Positions 1-7,742 are shown, counted from the first letter of the stretch. The stretch is DNA of 19,611 nt from an uncultured Collinsella sp. (GCA_900755005.1 CAAEEX010000012.1:1-19611); one strand, 5' to 3'. Translations and numbers: made by a program. Notes: generated by a model from the letters alone, not told the origin.

Positions 1-12
1 AAAGAGGAGCGA

Positions 13-30
13 CGCGTACTTTGGTACGCG
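13..30. other. Short perfect hairpin downstream of moaC-mobB
   Basis: CGCGTAC-TTTG-GTACGCG forms a 7-bp stem with a 4-base loop. It is flanked on both sides by a direct copy of GAGCGAC (7-13 and 30-36). It lies about 54 bases beyond the moaC-mobB stop and could help end that transcript, but no T-run follows on the minus strand (TCGCTCCTCTTT), so terminator function is doubtful. No gene is visible in bases 1-83. Confidence 0.3.
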
Positions 31-83
31 AGCGACGGTTTGAGGGGCGAGATGGGGTGCTTGGGGCCGGCGCAGCGTCAAGC

Positions 84-1385
84 CTAAAGATGGTCTTGGA
101 TAAGATCGCAGATGGCTCGGGCGTCGTTGATGTTGATGGCTCGGGTTGCGAAGCCGGCGTCGAAGGCCTGGCGTGCCAGGGCCTCGTTGCAGGCAAGGGC
201 CAGCGTGTGACCGTCGACCAGGTCGAGCGAGCTCTTGCCGCGCAAACGGTCGACACCCGATCGCGCGACCACGATATTGTCGAAGCCCTCGGTCTTGTAG
301 CCCTCGATGATCACCACATCGACGTCGTTGTAACGCGACAGCAGCTCGCGCGCGGGCATCTCGTCCTCCTCGCGCGTGTCGGCGTACTCCGCCCAGCGCG
401 TGGCGCAGATGAGGCCCACGTGCTTGGAGCCTGCCTGGTGATGACGCCAGGTATCCTTGGCAGGCACGTCGATGTCGAAGCCGTGATGCCCATGATGTTT
501 GAGCGAACCCACGCGCAGGCCGCGACGGGTAAGCTCGGCGATGACCTTCTCGACGAGCGTGGTCTTGCCCGAGTTCTGGTAACCGATAAACGCGATCGCG
601 GGGGCAGCCGGGGTGGGAGCTGCGGGCACGGCCGGGGCGGATACGCTCGCGGGCGCGGCACCATCGGCAGCGGTTGCCTCGGCAGTGGCAGCTTGACGCT
701 CCGCACGGTCCCACACGCCCGAGCGGCCACCTTCCTTGTGCAGCAGACGCACATCGACGATCTCCATGCCACGGTCGACGGCCTTACACATGTCGTAGAT
801 GGTCAGACACGCGGCGCTCGCGCCGGTCAGCGCCTCCATCTCGATGCCCGTCTTACCCGTCACACCTGCCGTGACCAGCACATGAAAGCCGACCTGTCCG
901 TCCGGACGCGCCGGCGCCCAGCCCTCGGGCACGTCCTCGGCAGATATTCCTGCCGGAGCGATGGGCTCGATATCGCACTTGCTTTTGGTGATGAGCAGCG
1001 GATGGCACATGGGGATGATGTCGCTCGTGCGCTTGATGGCCATGATGCCCGCCACGCGCGCACAGGCGAGCACGTCGCCCTTCTTGGCGCGGTCCTGCAG
1101 CACCATGGCCTGCGTCTCGGGATGCATGAGGATGGTGCCCTCGGCGATGGCGATGCGGTGCGTCTCGGCCTTGTCGGACACATCGACCATGCGCACCTCG
1201 CCCTTGGCGTCCACGTGCGTCAGCTCGTCGCGGCGTGCGTCGCGGGCGGGGTCGGCAGCGTTGTCGCTCGTGGACGGCCGCACGGCCGCGGACGCGGAGT
1301 CTTTGCTGGCAGACGTGGCTTTATGGGCAGACATCGCGGCCCTGCGAGCGGCCTTGGTGGCGTCGGCGTACCTGCTCTTGGCCAT
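84..1385 (-). CDS. moaC-mobB: MoaC-MobB fusion, molybdenum cofactor biosynthesis
   Basis: This 433-residue protein joins two cytosolic cofactor enzymes. Residues about 55-222 are MoaC, cyclic pyranopterin monophosphate synthase, which acts on the product of MoaA. The KRTSDIIPMCHPL motif (K118, H128) and MEALTGASAACLTIYDMCKA (183-202) are visible. After an Ala/Pro-rich linker (about 231-263), residues 264-433 are MobB, a P-loop GTP-binding protein of the late guanine-dinucleotide step, with GYQNSGKTT (268-276) and VVIIEGYK (357-364). The first 54 residues are Ala/Lys/Ser-rich and look disordered. The ATG at 1385 is chosen because GGAGG lies about 8 bases upstream. An in-frame upstream ATG at 1430 lies inside moaA and lacks such a site. 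The gene starts 4 bases after the moaA stop, so the two are co-translated. MoaC-MoaB fusions are well known; a MoaC-MobB order linking an early and a late step is less usual. Confidence 0.93.
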   Translation of the reverse strand: MAKSRYADATKAARRAAMSAHKATSASKDSASAAVRPSTSDNAADPARDARRDELTHVDAKGEVRMVDVSDKAETHRIAIAEGTILMHPETQAMVLQDRAKKGDVLACARVAGIMAIKRTSDIIPMCHPLLITKSKCDIEPIAPAGISAEDVPEGWAPARPDGQVGFHVLVTAGVTGKTGIEMEALTGASAACLTIYDMCKAVDRGMEIVDVRLLHKEGGRSGVWDRAERQAATAEATAADGAAPASVSAPAVPAAPTPAAPAIAFIGYQNSGKTTLVEKVIAELTRRGLRVGSLKHHGHHGFDIDVPAKDTWRHHQAGSKHVGLICATRWAEYADTREEDEMPARELLSRYNDVDVVIIEGYKTEGFDNIVVARSGVDRLRGKSSLDLVDGHTLALACNEALARQAFDAGFATRAININDARAICDLIQDHL

Positions 1386-1389
1386 ATGA

Positions 1390-2445
1390 TCATCCTCCGA
1401 TTTGGGACATAAATCGTTGCGTGCCCTCAATTATCGCGTGTTCCTGCGGTTTGTGGGCCACAGCATCGCGCCAAATCGAAAGTACCTGCATATCATCACC
1501 ACGGCGCAGCGCCTCGCGAACCGAATACTCGGCATCGCTGAACAGGCAGGGACGCACGCTGCCGTCCGCCGTCAGGCGCAGACGGTTGCAGCTCGCGCAA
1601 AAATGATTGGACATGGCACTAATGAAGCCGACCGTACCCGCTGCGCCCGGGAAGCGCCAGTATCGTGCGGGACCGGCACCGGCAGGAGCATCGTTGATGT
1701 CGAGCGGCTCAAGCTCGCCCAGGCCAGCCGCAGCGGCGCCGGCATTGATGCGTGCCCGCAGCTCGTCGCTCGGCACGGTATCGCTCGCGTCCCACAGCTC
1801 GGGATTAAGCGTGGGCGAATGAGGGTCCACGGTGCAATGCGAGCTCGTGTGTTCGTCGCCGATGGGCATGTATTCGATAAAGCGCAGGTGAATGGGGCGG
1901 TCGACCGTGAGCCGCGCGAGGGCCACCACGTCCTGGTTGAGGCGGCGGACCACCACACAGTTGACCTTAACCGGCTCAAAGCCCCAGGTTAGCGCCGCAT
2001 CGATGCCCGCCATAGTCTGCTCGATCCGGCCCAGGCGCGTGATCTTTCCAAAGAGCGCGGGGTCGAGCGTGTCGAGCGAAATGTTGACGCGGTCGAGCCC
2101 GGCGTCTTTGAGCTCCGACGCCAGCTTGGGCAGCAGTGCGCCGTTGGTGGTGAGCGAGATATCCTCGATCTGCGGGATCGCACGGATGTCGCGGATGAGC
2201 GGGATAATGCGGCGGCTGACCAGCGGCTCGCCACCCGTCAGGCGCACGCGGTGAATGCCCTCCCCCGCCACTAGGCGCACAAAGTGGGCGATTTCCTCGG
2301 CGCTAAGCAGCTCGTCGTGCGCGCGCGGCACCACGCCGTCGGCAGGCATGCAATAGATACAGCGGAAATTACACTTGTCAGTCACGGCAATGCGCAGGTA
2401 GTTGATATCGCGGCCAAAACCGTCATGTTGCAGGCGCTCGTCCAC
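1390..2445 (-). CDS. moaA: GTP 3',8-cyclase MoaA (radical SAM)
   Basis: MoaA catalyses the first step of molybdenum cofactor synthesis, the S-adenosylmethionine-dependent rearrangement of GTP to 3',8-cyclo-GTP. The 351-residue protein has normal family length. The N-terminal 4Fe-4S cluster motif CNFRCIYC supplies C25, C29 and C32. The SAM-binding GGEP follows at 71-74. The second, substrate-binding cluster has C283, C286 and C300 (CASCNRLRLTADGSVRPC). The chain ends in Gly-Gly (350-351), which is conserved and needed for activity in MoaA. The start is a GTG at 2445 preceded by GGGGAGG about 6 bases away. It is first in an operon with moaC-mobB. The presence of this pathway implies that a molybdoenzyme is encoded elsewhere. 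Confidence 0.96.
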   Translation of the reverse strand: MDERLQHDGFGRDINYLRIAVTDKCNFRCIYCMPADGVVPRAHDELLSAEEIAHFVRLVAGEGIHRVRLTGGEPLVSRRIIPLIRDIRAIPQIEDISLTTNGALLPKLASELKDAGLDRVNISLDTLDPALFGKITRLGRIEQTMAGIDAALTWGFEPVKVNCVVVRRLNQDVVALARLTVDRPIHLRFIEYMPIGDEHTSSHCTVDPHSPTLNPELWDASDTVPSDELRARINAGAAAAGLGELEPLDINDAPAGAGPARYWRFPGAAGTVGFISAMSNHFCASCNRLRLTADGSVRPCLFSDAEYSVREALRRGDDMQVLSIWRDAVAHKPQEHAIIEGTQRFMSQIGG

Positions 2446-2485
2446 GCAATCCTCCCCTCACGCAGCGATTTATTCTTCGGGAAAC

Positions 2486-2491
2486 ATAATA
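2486..2491 (-). promoter_or_regulatory. Candidate -10 box for moaA
   Basis: On the minus strand the sequence GGGTATTATG holds TATTAT about 40 bases before the moaA GTG. No convincing -35 box is seen 16-18 bases upstream. The remaining 2492-2577 stretch shows nothing else recognisable. Confidence 0.3.
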
Positions 2492-2577
2492 CCCCACAAG
2501 AGAATCGTGCCGACACGCGTACGACAGGACAGGTCGCTTCGAGCAAAACGGACTTCCCAAGCCCATCCTCAGCATAC

Positions 2578-2642
2578 AAACCATCACAACATTCGATGCT
2601 TTTCCCGTTTTTGGCAAAAAACGTCGAATGTTGTGATGGTTT
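2578..2642. repeat. 65-bp palindromic repeat, copy 1
   Basis: Arms AAACCATCACAACATTCGA (2578-2596) and its exact reverse complement (2624-2642) enclose a 27-base centre. The centre itself contains CC/GG and T4/A4 pairs, so the hairpin extends almost to the tip. The whole 65 bases recur without a mismatch at 3820-3884. This copy lies 39 bases past the stop of the nuclease-like gene and upstream of moaA. The stem could terminate or protect the 3' end of that transcript, with only three T residues following. Identity in the loop as well as the stem points to a dispersed repeat family or a duplication rather than an ordinary terminator. Confidence 0.9.
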
Positions 2643-2680
2643 GCCTGCCCACGGCACCCCGTAGAAGGACCAAAGCGCCC

Positions 2681-3718
2681 CTAAAGACCGCCGTCCCAGT
2701 GCCGAATCACGAATTCTCGCAGGTCGTTCTGCCGCTTTTGGAACGCTTCGCTTCGGTCGCACTTAAGGCCCATAGCGAGCGCAATGGCGTTCATCGCCCG
2801 GTGCAATTGCAGCTGATGGGCAAACTGAGTCCCGGTGAGGACGATCATCCTAAAGCCCAGCGCGCTCAGCACGGTCATACGCTCCGCATCCGACGCGCTG
2901 CGCTGTTTATCAAGATGGTCCGAGCCGTTGTATTCAATCCCCGTACCGCTCGCAGGCGCATATACGTCGATCTCGAAATACCCGGCCTTTGCGAGATACT
3001 TGAACTCGTTGGGAACATCAACCCTATGGTTGAGCTCAACCTTGGCGTATCCCAGCCCGCCCTGGGAACGTTTTGCTACGACCATGATTGCGGTGGCCGT
3101 CTCCATGGGCGACCGCGCGCCATCGTGCACGCGCTTGAGCACGGCGGCCGCGCGTACAGCCCCCTGACGAGATCGATTCTCATCGCAATAAGCAATCAAG
3201 TCGGCAACGGTATACCTCTGCCCCATCTCGATATAATCGTCTGTCGACAGATGATTCAAATGGTATCGGGCGCAGATTTCATACCCATATTCCAGCTGCT
3301 CGGGCTCGCTCATCCACGAACCCGCTTGGACAAAGCACATGATCTCATCAACCACTAGAAGGCCCTCTGCCACCTCAAGAAGATGGTCTGGAGGTACCGG
3401 CGCCCCAAACACGTGGCACCTAAATCCAGCCGGCGTCGAGCGCTCAAAATCGAAGTTGACGAGCGTGTCGATATGACCGAGCTCTTCTCGTGGAATACCA
3501 AGCGAAACCAGATAGTCGGTAACGATCCCGACTGCCGTTGAAGCCCTCAGCCCCTTGGCATCGAGTCCCAATTTGGGCAGGTCCGCGGTCGGCTCCGCCT
3601 CGTTAGCAAGCGAGTCCTCATCGTATAGGCTGCTCGCTCGCGAGAGCGGCTCGGACGGGCGCGCCACGTTGTGGTACAGCCAGGCAGTCTTATGGGACAG
3701 GACGATCGGCAGGTCCAT
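2681..3718 (-). CDS. DUF559/Vsr-like nuclease-fold protein with AbiEi-like N-terminal half
   Basis: The 345-residue product has no certain function. The C-terminal third resembles the DUF559 branch of the PD-(D/E)XK nucleases. The visible pattern is SPxE (203-206), FEIDVYAP with D251, IEYNGSDH (261-268), DAER (277-280) and LGFRMIVLT (287-295). The N-terminal part, with LSHKTAWLYHN (7-17), CHVFG (101-105) and a VVDEIMCFVQ...YEICARY stretch (122-152), recalls AbiEi-type proteins of actinobacteria. That resemblance is by eye only. The ATG at 3718 has GGAGG five bases upstream. It appears to be a single-gene unit, with about 100 bases of its own upstream region and identical 65-bp palindromes on both sides. 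Its sequence looks less GC-rich than its neighbours, compatible with acquisition. It could be a defence or DNA-repair nuclease or a regulator that has kept the fold. Confidence 0.75.
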   Translation of the reverse strand: MDLPIVLSHKTAWLYHNVARPSEPLSRASSLYDEDSLANEAEPTADLPKLGLDAKGLRASTAVGIVTDYLVSLGIPREELGHIDTLVNFDFERSTPAGFRCHVFGAPVPPDHLLEVAEGLLVVDEIMCFVQAGSWMSEPEQLEYGYEICARYHLNHLSTDDYIEMGQRYTVADLIAYCDENRSRQGAVRAAAVLKRVHDGARSPMETATAIMVVAKRSQGGLGYAKVELNHRVDVPNEFKYLAKAGYFEIDVYAPASGTGIEYNGSDHLDKQRSASDAERMTVLSALGFRMIVLTGTQFAHQLQLHRAMNAIALAMGLKCDRSEAFQKRQNDLREFVIRHWDGGL

Positions 3719-3819
3719 GAGCCCTCCAATGGAGTCGGATAACCAACCTTATTCCCCTGCCCACGGGTCCGCACACCTTCGTGCGCAAGAAAGCGATTCC
3801 ACCCGATTGAGTGGTAGAA

Positions 3820-3884
3820 AAACCATCACAACATTCGATGCTTTTCCCGTTTTTGGCAAAAAACGTCGAATGTTGTGATGGTTT
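3820..3884. repeat. 65-bp palindromic repeat, copy 2
   Basis: Identical over all 65 bases to 2578-2642 and in the same orientation. It lies 49 bases beyond the stop of the ABC exporter operon and about 100 bases upstream of the nuclease-like gene, so both copies sit just 3' of a minus-strand gene. On the minus strand this copy is followed by GGTTTTTC, which gives it a better T-run than copy 1, so it may terminate the ABC operon. Confidence 0.9.
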
Positions 3885-3933
3885 GAGGCGAGGTGAAGAG
3901 CACGGAGAGGTCAAAGCATCGTGCTCGAACGGG

Positions 3934-5832
3934 TTAATCCAACTCTTTTAAGCCATGCGCCAGCTGCCAGTACTCGCCGTGCTGGGCGAGCAGCTCTTCG
4001 TGGGTGCCGCGCTCGATGATGCGGCCGTGTTCGAGGACCATGATGGCGTCGGCGTCGCGGACGGTGGACAGGCGGTGCGCGATCATAAACGTGGTGCGTC
4101 CGCGCATGATGCGGTCCATGCCGCGCTCGATGAGCTTTTCGGTACGCGTGTCGATGCTCGAAGTGGCCTCGTCCAGGATGAGCACCGGCGGATCGGCGAC
4201 GGCCACGCGCGCGATGGCGAGCAGCTGGCGCTGGCCCTGCGACAGGTTGGCGCCGTCGGCCGTGACCGGCGTGTCGTACCCTCTAGGCAGGCGACGGATA
4301 AACGAATCCGCGCAGGCGGCCTCGGCGGCGGCGCGCACCTCCTCGTCGGTCGCGTCGAGCTTGCCGAAGCGGATGTTCTGCGCAATGGTGCCGCTAAACA
4401 GGTGCGTGTCCTGCAGCACAATGCCGAGCGACCCGCGCAGACTGGCCTTGGCAATGTGCTTGACGTCGATGCCGTCGTACGTGATCTCGCCGTCATCAAC
4501 CTCGTAAAAACGGTTGATGAGGTTGGTGATGGTCGTCTTTCCGGCGCCCGTCGAGCCCACAAACGCGATCTTTTGCCCCGGCTTGGCAAACAGGTTGAGG
4601 TCCGTGAGCACGCGGGTGCCCGGAACGTAGGAAAAGTCCACGGCGTGGAAGCGTACGTCACCGGCAAGCGGGACCAAGCCGCACGTGAGCTCGGTACCGT
4701 CGGCGGCCACCGCGCGGCCCGACTCATCAACGGCAGCCACATCATGCAGATGTCCGTAGACGCCCACGCCCTGGCCCTCGGGAATCTTCCATGCCCACGC
4801 GGCGTCGCCCGTCTGCACCAGCTCCACGCAGCCCTCGTCAACCTCGGGCTTAAGGTCCATGGCGGCAAACAGGCGCTCGGCACCGGCAAGCGCGTTGAGC
4901 AAAAAGTTGCCCAGCTGCGTAAACTGGTTGATGGGCATGGCGGCCTGACGCACAAAGACCAGGTAACTTGCGAGCGCACCTACATCGGCCAGACCGTTGA
5001 TGCAGAGCATGCCGCCCGCCACGGCGACGATAGCGTAGTTGGCATAGCCGATCACCACGGTCATGGGCACCATGGAGTTGGCGTAGCTCACGGCGGCGGT
5101 GCCGGTGCGGCGGAGCTCGTCGTTGCGGCAGGTGAAGCCGACGACATTCGCTGCCTCGCGGTTAAAGACCTTGATGACCTTTTGGCCCGAGACCATCTCT
5201 TCGATATATCCGTCCAGGTCGCCAAGCGATGCCTGCTGGGCGGCAAAGAAGCGCTTAGAGCGCGCGCCCGAGTAGCGCGCATACAACACAATGGCCGCAT
5301 CGCACACGAGCGTGATAATCGTGAGCTGCCAGTTAAGGATGATGAGCATGGCCGTGGTGCCCACAACCTGAATGGCGGCCTGAATCACGTTGGCAAAGCT
5401 GTTATTGAGCGCCTCGGAGACGGTGTCGACATCGTTGGTAAAGAAGCTCATGATGTCGCCCGAGCGCGTGCTGTCAAAATAACTGAGCGGCAGCGTCTGG
5501 ATGTGCGCGAACAGGTCGCAGCGAATATCGGACACCACGCGTTGGGCCGCGCGCACCATGATCTGCGAGTAGCCCAGGGCCGAGAGCACGCCCGCGGCGT
5601 AGATGATCGCCGTCAGGATGACCTGCTTGGCGAGCAGTTCCTCCCCGCCCGTGGCCAAACCGTTAACGATGGGGCGCACCATGTAGGTGCCGGCGAGGCT
5701 CGCGATGGCGGCGACGGAGGCGAGCACGCCCACCGCGAGCAACGAGAACTTGGCGTGACCCATGTAGGAGAGCAAGCGGCGCACCGTGCGCTTGAGGTCG
5801 GCAGGACGTGCTTGGGCTGCGGTCTTAGGCAT
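3934..5832 (-). CDS. ABC exporter subunit, catalytically competent half of a heterodimer
   Basis: A 632-residue half-transporter with an N-terminal six-helix membrane domain (about 25-320) and a C-terminal ATPase. The ATPase has Walker A GSTGAGKTT (426-434), Q-loop GIVLQDTHLF (470-479), signature LSQGQ (530-534), Walker B LILDE with catalytic E555, and H-loop AHR with H586. A linker of about 60 residues between the domains (330-390, with an AWAWK motif) is longer than in classical MsbA-type proteins; I recall similar linkers in clostridial exporters of this branch. The start is the ATG at 5832, which overlaps the upstream subunit gene by 8 bases (ATGCCTAA) and is preceded by GGGGGTGA. The frame stays open upstream to 6237, but that part lies within the other subunit's frame and has no exporter features. 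Together with its partner it forms a plasma-membrane multidrug- or lipid-type exporter of the TM287/288 and BmrCD kind. The substrate is unknown. Confidence 0.92.
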   Translation of the reverse strand: MPKTAAQARPADLKRTVRRLLSYMGHAKFSLLAVGVLASVAAIASLAGTYMVRPIVNGLATGGEELLAKQVILTAIIYAAGVLSALGYSQIMVRAAQRVVSDIRCDLFAHIQTLPLSYFDSTRSGDIMSFFTNDVDTVSEALNNSFANVIQAAIQVVGTTAMLIILNWQLTIITLVCDAAIVLYARYSGARSKRFFAAQQASLGDLDGYIEEMVSGQKVIKVFNREAANVVGFTCRNDELRRTGTAAVSYANSMVPMTVVIGYANYAIVAVAGGMLCINGLADVGALASYLVFVRQAAMPINQFTQLGNFLLNALAGAERLFAAMDLKPEVDEGCVELVQTGDAAWAWKIPEGQGVGVYGHLHDVAAVDESGRAVAADGTELTCGLVPLAGDVRFHAVDFSYVPGTRVLTDLNLFAKPGQKIAFVGSTGAGKTTITNLINRFYEVDDGEITYDGIDVKHIAKASLRGSLGIVLQDTHLFSGTIAQNIRFGKLDATDEEVRAAAEAACADSFIRRLPRGYDTPVTADGANLSQGQRQLLAIARVAVADPPVLILDEATSSIDTRTEKLIERGMDRIMRGRTTFMIAHRLSTVRDADAIMVLEHGRIIERGTHEELLAQHGEYWQLAHGLKELD

Positions 5833-7654
5833 GGCGCTCACCCCCTTCCAAGGGCAATCCGCTGGGGACGGAGGAAAACGGATCATTCGCGCAGCCATCG
5901 TCGCAGCCGTCGCCGGTGTCTGCGTTCCCCGCAAACTCCATCTGCGAGGCGTAAATCTCCTGGTAGATGTTGTCATCCGCCAGCAGTTCCTCGTGCGTGC
6001 CCACGCCGTGGACACGACCGTCGTCCAACACCACAATGCGATCGGCATCCATGACGCTCGCGATGCGCTGGGCGATGATGAGCACGGTCGTATTGGGAAT
6101 CCGAGCGATGTGCTCACGAATCTTAGCGTCGGTCGCCATATCGACCGCACTGGTGGAGTCATCAAAAATGAGCACGCGCGGATGTTTGAGCAGCGTGCGC
6201 GCAATGCACAGGCGTTGCTTCTGGCCACCCGAAACACCGGCGCCGCCTTGGCCTAACTCGCCGTCGAGTCCGCCGATGCGATCCAGGAACTCGTCCACGC
6301 ATGCCGCCCGGCAAGCCGCGAGGAGCTCATCGTCCGACGCCTGCGGATTGCCCCACTGCAGGTTCTCACGCACGGTACCCGTGAACAGCACATTCTTTTG
6401 CAGCACAATGCCAACTGCGTCGCGCAAGGTAGCCAGGTCGTAGTCGCGCACGTCGTGTCCGCCCACAAGCACGGCGCCCTCGGTGGCGTCGTACAGGCGC
6501 GCAATCAGCTGCACAAGCGAGCTCTTGCCCGAGCCCGTGCCGCCGAGGATGCCCACCGTCGAGCCGCTCTCGATGCGAAGGTCGATATGCTCGAGCACAT
6601 CCTCGGCTGCATCCGCGCGGTATTTAAAGGAAACGTCGCGAAACTCGATACTGCCGTCCGCTGGCGCCGCAATCGCGAGATCTCCCGCAGGGTTGGCGAT
6701 AAAGGGCTCCTCATCGAGCACCTCTGCGATACGGCCCACACTTGTGAGAGCGCGCGTGAGCAGCAAAAACACGTTGGAAATCATCATGAGCGAGTTCATG
6801 ATCAGCAGCACGTAGCTCATAAAGCCCGTGAGCGAGCCCACGCCCAAGCGACCTTCGATAATCATGCGGCCGCCAATCCACAGGATTGAGAGCGCAGCCA
6901 CGTACATCGAGAGTTGGAACACCGGCAGGTTGAGCACGGCGGTGCCAAAGGTCTTGGTCGCCGTGCCGGCGAGCTCGGTATTGACGGTGTCGAACTTGTC
7001 GCGCTCGTGCTCGGCGCGCACGTAAGCCTTCACGGCGCGTACGGCGGTAAGATCCTCTTGCACCACACCGTTGAGATGGTCCATCGAGGTCTGCAGCTGG
7101 CGGTAGAGCGGGCTCACGCGCACGGTAATGATACCGAGCACGATGGCGAGCATCGGCAGAATGACGGCAAAGACCGCCGCGAGCTCGCGCGAGAGCGCAA
7201 AAGCGTAGACGAGGCCCATGACCAGATTTACCGGCCCGCGCACCATGGGGCGGAAGCCGTTACCTACGGCGTTTTGAATCACGGTGATGTCGGTGGTCAT
7301 GCGAGTGACGAGCGAGCTGGCGTCGTAGTTGTCCAGATTGCCAAAAGCGAGCGTCTGGATCTTGCGATACTCGGCCTCACGCAAGTTAGCGCCCAGCCCC
7401 GAGGCAACGCGAGCAGACGTGCGCGCATAGCCCAAGCCAAGTGCCAGCGAACATGCGGCGCACACCAGCATATACGCACCCTGCAACAGCATGTAGTTGA
7501 TGTCGCCCGCGGGCACGCCCACATCGATGATATTTGCCATGATGACCGGGATAAACAGCTCGAGCGCCGTCTCGGCCGTCACAAAGAACACGCCGAGTAT
7601 GGCATCGCGGCGATATGCCCCCAGATAGGAAAACAGAATCTTGAGATTGCGCAC
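5825..7654 (-). CDS. ABC exporter subunit with degenerate ATP site
   Basis: A 609-residue half-transporter and first gene of the exporter operon. The membrane domain spans about 15-310. The ATPase has Walker A GGTGSGKSS (371-379), Q-loop GIVLQKNVLF (415-424), signature VSGGQ (474-478) and Walker B LIFDDS (495-500). Asp499 stands where the catalytic Glu should be, and Gln529 (IIAQRI) stands where the H-loop His should be. In heterodimeric exporters such as TM287/288 the subunit with these changes forms the non-hydrolysing site, pairing with the atypical LSQGQ signature of the partner. This fits exactly. The start is a GTG at 7654 with GGGGGA about 9 bases upstream. The last 20 or so residues (NDPFSSVPSGLPLEGGERHA, 590-609) are encoded by a repeat element also found at 12706-12730, and they form an acquired-looking tail beyond the normal end of the ATPase domain. 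Confidence 0.92.
   Translation of the reverse strand: MRNLKILFSYLGAYRRDAILGVFFVTAETALELFIPVIMANIIDVGVPAGDINYMLLQGAYMLVCAACSLALGLGYARTSARVASGLGANLREAEYRKIQTLAFGNLDNYDASSLVTRMTTDITVIQNAVGNGFRPMVRGPVNLVMGLVYAFALSRELAAVFAVILPMLAIVLGIITVRVSPLYRQLQTSMDHLNGVVQEDLTAVRAVKAYVRAEHERDKFDTVNTELAGTATKTFGTAVLNLPVFQLSMYVAALSILWIGGRMIIEGRLGVGSLTGFMSYVLLIMNSLMMISNVFLLLTRALTSVGRIAEVLDEEPFIANPAGDLAIAAPADGSIEFRDVSFKYRADAAEDVLEHIDLRIESGSTVGILGGTGSGKSSLVQLIARLYDATEGAVLVGGHDVRDYDLATLRDAVGIVLQKNVLFTGTVRENLQWGNPQASDDELLAACRAACVDEFLDRIGGLDGELGQGGAGVSGGQKQRLCIARTLLKHPRVLIFDDSTSAVDMATDAKIREHIARIPNTTVLIIAQRIASVMDADRIVVLDDGRVHGVGTHEELLADDNIYQEIYASQMEFAGNADTGDGCDDGCANDPFSSVPSGLPLEGGERHA
5863..5887 (+). repeat. 25-bp dispersed repeat, copy A, inside the ABC subunit gene
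   Basis: TGGGGACGGAGGAAAACGGA plus five more bases (TCATT) is the exact reverse complement of 12706-12730. It falls in the last codons of the first ABC subunit gene and encodes the NDPFSSVPS part of its tail. The GGGGACGG core recalls REP-type repeats mobilised by RAYT transposases; no such transposase is in the window. Confidence 0.8.
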
Positions 7655-7695
7655 GCAGGTTCATCCCCCATCAAACGTTGTTCGCAAACCCACGT

Positions 7696-7723
7696 ATTAT
7701 GGCGCGCCGTGCGGCGGTGTCAA
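7696..7723 (-). promoter_or_regulatory. Strong promoter for the ABC exporter operon
   Basis: On the minus strand TTGACA (7723-7718, perfect -35) is separated by 16 bases from CATAAT (7701-7696, five of six matches to the -10). The predicted transcript starts about 35 bases before the GTG at 7654. This is the best sigma-70-type promoter in the window. Confidence 0.7.
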
Positions 7724-7730
7724 GTGTTCC

Positions 7731-7742
7731 GAAATCGATTTC
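7731..7742. promoter_or_regulatory. Perfect 12-bp palindrome upstream of the ABC promoter
   Basis: GAAATCGATTTC is a perfect palindrome of the type bound by LacI-family proteins. It begins 7 bases upstream of the ABC -35 box. It differs from the LacI-like operator GAAACCGATTTC at 18323-18334 at a single position. Its location behind the -35 box is compatible with either repression or activation. Confidence 0.45.

Noticed and set aside
2578..3884. A CRISPR array or insertion-sequence ends from the paired palindromes
   Set aside because: There are only two copies 1.2 kb apart and in direct orientation, with no transposase and no target-site duplication visible.
4660..4850. Long linker in the second ABC subunit as a novel domain
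   Set aside because: The AWAWK-containing linker resembles what I recall in clostridial exporters of the same branch, so it is probably a subfamily trait.
3955..6054. A 699-codon plus-strand frame opposite the ABC subunit gene
   Set aside because: Antisense shadow of the exporter gene; composition typical of GC-biased mirror frames.
5833..6237. N-terminal extension of the second ABC subunit to 6237
   Set aside because: Lies wholly in the first subunit's ATPase coding region in another frame, and the ATG at 5832 has a good ribosome-binding site.
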